Shown here piece after piece: positions 61,801 through 64,000 of a DNA stretch of 64,000 nucleotides. Every line of letters begins with the position of its first letter. Within the stretch, counting starts at the first letter, position 1. The DNA comes from Planctomycetota bacterium (lineage in GTDB: Bacteria; Planctomycetota; JACOTG01): contig JACOTG010000307.1 in NCBI GenBank assembly GCA_016178505.1, positions 48,216 through 112,215 on the forward strand, given 5' to 3'. A program made the position numbers and the translations under genes. The notes under the pieces are model-generated. The model saw only the letters and a list, made by a program, of their open reading frames with translations. It made no database searches and had not been told where the DNA came from.

Positions 61801-62196
61801 TCCTCGAAGCAGCAGCTTCGATTCGACGAGGTTTCTCGGTTCGTGGCGCTTCGCGCGACCGTGCTCGCCAGCCTCGCCGAAATCGCGAGCGACTCGCGGC
61901 CTGAGGCGCGAACGATCGGCACACGTGCCCTCGGCGCGTTCTCGTCGCGCGTGGCGCAGCGCCTGACGATCAAGCGGCTCGAGGACCCGGACATCGACGT
62001 GCGCGAGGCAGCGCGTCTCTCGCTCGTCGAGTCGGTTGGACAGGACTTCGGATTCTCACCGCTCGGAAACGACGCAGGTGCGCGGTCGATCGTTGATGGC
62101 ATCCGCGCGCACCTTCTCGATCGCGCACCTGAATTCGGCGATCGGGCGGAAATTCTGATCGGACGACTGGTCAAGAAGTTGACGCTCGCACGTTAG
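58825..62196 (+). CDS. Zinc-finger anti-sigma + TM + FecR-like + HEAT-repeat protein
   Basis: HVAECRSCSESL ZAS-like motif, TM at ~aa 90-110, FecR-like region, long HEAT-repeat C-terminus; ATGA overlap with sigma gene. Confidence 0.8.
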   Translation: MSFHPSEKTLWEILDGEPGFAESRNVLTHVAECRSCSESLQEMRTLEGDLEAYFQACATRYGDMPQPLVDWHEVDRRQRRPRRRRLLLALSSIAAAAAIAVAFVLLFARDRSARVERLQGWLLAGSGRSLEALSQTDRLGAATRVVALSDTIALLEAPATGARFEIDGRADLEITPGGVALREGSIRGEQNAHVEVPALAVSADGDDFRISLDAEGCTVRAGERAVRIVVAGGAGAFDQTVAAGHCVKISPGCQPWLEKDSSNVCEELPTVSPFPIALRDAEVGSGTSTNPSVRRRHAAELLADSIHSTASTVRRRAVEAIGLIPVDSLGDEALLIAGQADEVPAVRVAAVDSAVRAHAHDAVAKLSLLLESPKTTLDVRIAAARALGRVESTPATEAALRALATRPTRQTPASDVADVASVYDALLNDLQSGADADKSVGLAMLARTSGTPDGLPEAVRAFESRFRIAAIRLALVAGGEDVTPALVEFLDDPDPRVAAEAVLVLGLRHEATPRASDDSVPPEIVGAMQRRPNDSAFQARAVYALGLFADSTTLPSVLAAASSDDPVKRRHAAFGIGNVLTDRADSLDASATAAGRDALKKLLVDPDDGVRNEAVSALRRVLHSSPGDAAIAFVPRLDDASEIVRHGAALALLSAPSEEAAEPLLRRFENTDETSSMVRAACAQAYGACGRSAASAALRRALPQADAIVARGILLGLRSAFDGTGEDDILALLDSPDAGICVATIECLRSVRAKLSSRDATLRRIALLVTSPSTTVRQAAIGFLSSWGPSTPMEIETWILPALRDLNPAVQLEAAIALSRAGRPEGPEYIVKRLSSPDPNAKPAESRADRIRVLSAIRDLASPLPTAIARAAEELETRGSLDDEATVAALLQLAIGFDRPASDALLEAAGRSRNPWIQIGGTCALARRTQDRSLISNALDRPGRPRDLVRALADLPQQDRDDLRDGTVTDAVIHAIEYAFTQWPADTILHVDSSKQQLRFDEVSRFVALRATVLASLAEIASDSRPEARTIGTRALGAFSSRVAQRLTIKRLEDPDIDVREAARLSLVESVGQDFGFSPLGNDAGARSIVDGIRAHLLDRAPEFGDRAEILIGRLVKKLTLAR

Positions 62197-62316
62197 GCAT
62201 CGACGAGGGGTTTGCGTGGGAAAGGAGACGTAAGCGGCGCCGAGGACACATCCATTCGATGAGGGACGGCATCTGGTTCGAGGAGGGCAATCAGGACTTG
62301 GCTTTGGAGGTTCATC

Positions 62317-62697
62317 ATGGCGGGGGACAAGAAAGGGGCACGGCGCGGAGTTTGGGTCGTCGCTGCGGCGGTGATTCTGCTCGTCGGACTTGCCGGCGCC
62401 GGCATCTATCTTCCGACGTATTCGCTGGGTCCAGCACTCGACACGCCGGACTCCGTTGGCAGTGGCACAGGCCTTTACGGGACGGCGATGGACGACCGTC
62501 CACCCATCCGGGTGACGGCGCTCCTGGACGGAGTCGAGCCGCTCGATTTTTCGCCGGATCTGAGCACCGACGAAGACGGCATCAATCACTTCTGCTTCCC
62601 GGTGCCGCCGAACACGGTCGGGCACTTCGTCATCGTCGAAGCACGAAACGATGCAGGGTACTCGACTCAGCACGTCGTTCCGGTTTTGGAGCGTTGA
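62317..62697 (+). CDS. Small membrane-anchored hypothetical protein
   Basis: Single N-terminal TM; SD ggaggttcatc upstream of ATG. Confidence 0.6.
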   Translation: MAGDKKGARRGVWVVAAAVILLVGLAGAGIYLPTYSLGPALDTPDSVGSGTGLYGTAMDDRPPIRVTALLDGVEPLDFSPDLSTDEDGINHFCFPVPPNTVGHFVIVEARNDAGYSTQHVVPVLER

Positions 62698-62698
62698 A

Positions 62699-63949
62699 GT
62701 GGAAATCCTGACATCGAAGAAGCTCGTCGCAGCGGGCGTCGCGTCAGCGCTGCTCGTGGCCCTCGGGGCGTGGCCGATCGGGGCCGCCCGAACGCGAAGC
62801 GACTCCACCAATGCGGGCTGCGAGGGTCCCTCCAGGAACCCCACCGACCTCGGCATGGCCAAGAATGAGGCGTGCGTTCCGGAGACCGAGTCGTCCGCCG
62901 TCGACATCGGCGATCGTTCGAAGGCTCGAAAAGCGGCGCACGACCCGGACAGTGATGCGGCACTGGTTGAGTCGCTCGACGAGTTCATCCGGACCGCACC
63001 GTCGCTTCGAGACGGCGCGGCTCGATTGGAACGGTTCCTCGAGGAGCCCGGCAACGAGGAACTCGTGGCGCGACTCGTTCGACTCGTCGCGTCCCGTGAC
63101 CTTCTGCAGGGCTCGACGAGGCAAGCCGTGGTGCTCGCCATCGTCGCCCTTCCGGAACCGCGCTTCTCCGTCTCCAAGACGGCTCTTTGGAAAGTGCTCG
63201 GCAACCAGGAACACGACGACGCGACCGCATCCGCTGCGCTCGTCCGCGACGCGGCAGTGTCGGGTGGCGGACCGAGCTTGGAGCACTCGCTTTCGCGCAT
63301 CGGAGACGCCGAACTTCGCGACACCGAGCTCGTTCGCACGGTTGAATCTCTGGCACTCGACGAATCGGCGACGGCCGAGGTTCGGAAGGCCGCGCTCGAC
63401 GCGCTCGCACGGGCGCGAACGACCCCCGGCGACGCGACCTCGACGGAGATCCAACGATTCCTTTCGGAGCTCCTGAATCGACGGCTCGATGGCGATTTGG
63501 AAGTCGCGGCGGTGCGCGCGCTCGCGTCACAGCGGGGTGAGCTCGCAGCAGAAACGCTCGCAGCGTTGCTCGCCGACGACACGCGGCTGCCCGCAACGAG
63601 ACGATTCGCGGCGTCGGGCCTCAACCATCAACCCGGCGGTCCGACCGTAGCGCGCGAGCTGATCGATGCACATCGCACGGACTCCGATCCGGAAGTGCGA
63701 AACGCCGCTCTTCTGTCGCTTGGCGCGTACGCCGCAGTGGCCAGCGATGCTCTAGAGGAATTGCTCCGTGCGATTCGCTCCGATGCGGACGTCGATGCTC
63801 GACGCTACGCGGCGTTGGCGCTCGCTGCGGTGGTCGATCCGAGGGTCGAATCGGCGCTCGCCGCGGCGGCCGCGGCGGATCCGTCGATTCTCGTCCGGGA
63901 AGTCGCCGCGGTTGCGTTGCGTGCGCAACAAGCGCGCGCGCGATCTTGA
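62699..63949 (+). CDS. Exported HEAT-repeat protein
   Basis: GTG start; N-terminal TM/signal; HEAT-like repeats. Confidence 0.75.
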   Translation: MEILTSKKLVAAGVASALLVALGAWPIGAARTRSDSTNAGCEGPSRNPTDLGMAKNEACVPETESSAVDIGDRSKARKAAHDPDSDAALVESLDEFIRTAPSLRDGAARLERFLEEPGNEELVARLVRLVASRDLLQGSTRQAVVLAIVALPEPRFSVSKTALWKVLGNQEHDDATASAALVRDAAVSGGGPSLEHSLSRIGDAELRDTELVRTVESLALDESATAEVRKAALDALARARTTPGDATSTEIQRFLSELLNRRLDGDLEVAAVRALASQRGELAAETLAALLADDTRLPATRRFAASGLNHQPGGPTVARELIDAHRTDSDPEVRNAALLSLGAYAAVASDALEELLRAIRSDADVDARRYAALALAAVVDPRVESALAAAAAADPSILVREVAAVALRAQQARARS

Positions 63950-64000
63950 ATCATGAGAGTCAGGTAGGAATTCGCATGAGTCGTTCGATGTCAGCCGGCG

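Overview
64 kb of high-GC bacterial chromosome with about 40 supportable genes. The 16S sequence has signatures consistent with Planctomycetota, but that is not proven. The most interesting points are as follows. (1) A peptide-export locus at about 9.7-17.2 kb. A 48-aa peptide (9826..9972), absent from the supplied ORF track, has a double-glycine-type leader and a Thr-rich, Cys-free core. It has its own promoter, a strong Shine-Dalgarno and a terminator hairpin, and is followed by a cNMP-binding protein, an NHLP-type HlyD, a C39-peptidase NHLM ABC transporter and a second NHLM ABC transporter. No maturation enzyme is visible, and an intact class III cyclase gene is divergent upstream. (2) A 16S-5S rRNA unit on the minus strand with no 23S or tRNA between the two. 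Promoter, boxA-like element, a 16S processing stem bracketing 16S, and terminator can all be read. (3) A putative polysaccharide synthesis/export operon at 20.7-26.8 kb: REC-TackOD1-like-degenerate GGDEF regulator, processive GT2, TolC-like protein fused to a C-terminal barrel/glycosidase-like domain, and HlyD. Secondary items are a perfect 15-bp spaced inverted repeat upstream of an ECF-sigma/anti-sigma-HEAT operon, a tandemly duplicated uncharacterised domain, an SD-masking inverted repeat before a baeRF-like gene, a GGDEF-ATPase-HEAT fusion and a secreted HEWLH protein. No CRISPR array, transposase or tRNA was found by eye. Family names come from motif recognition, not database searches.
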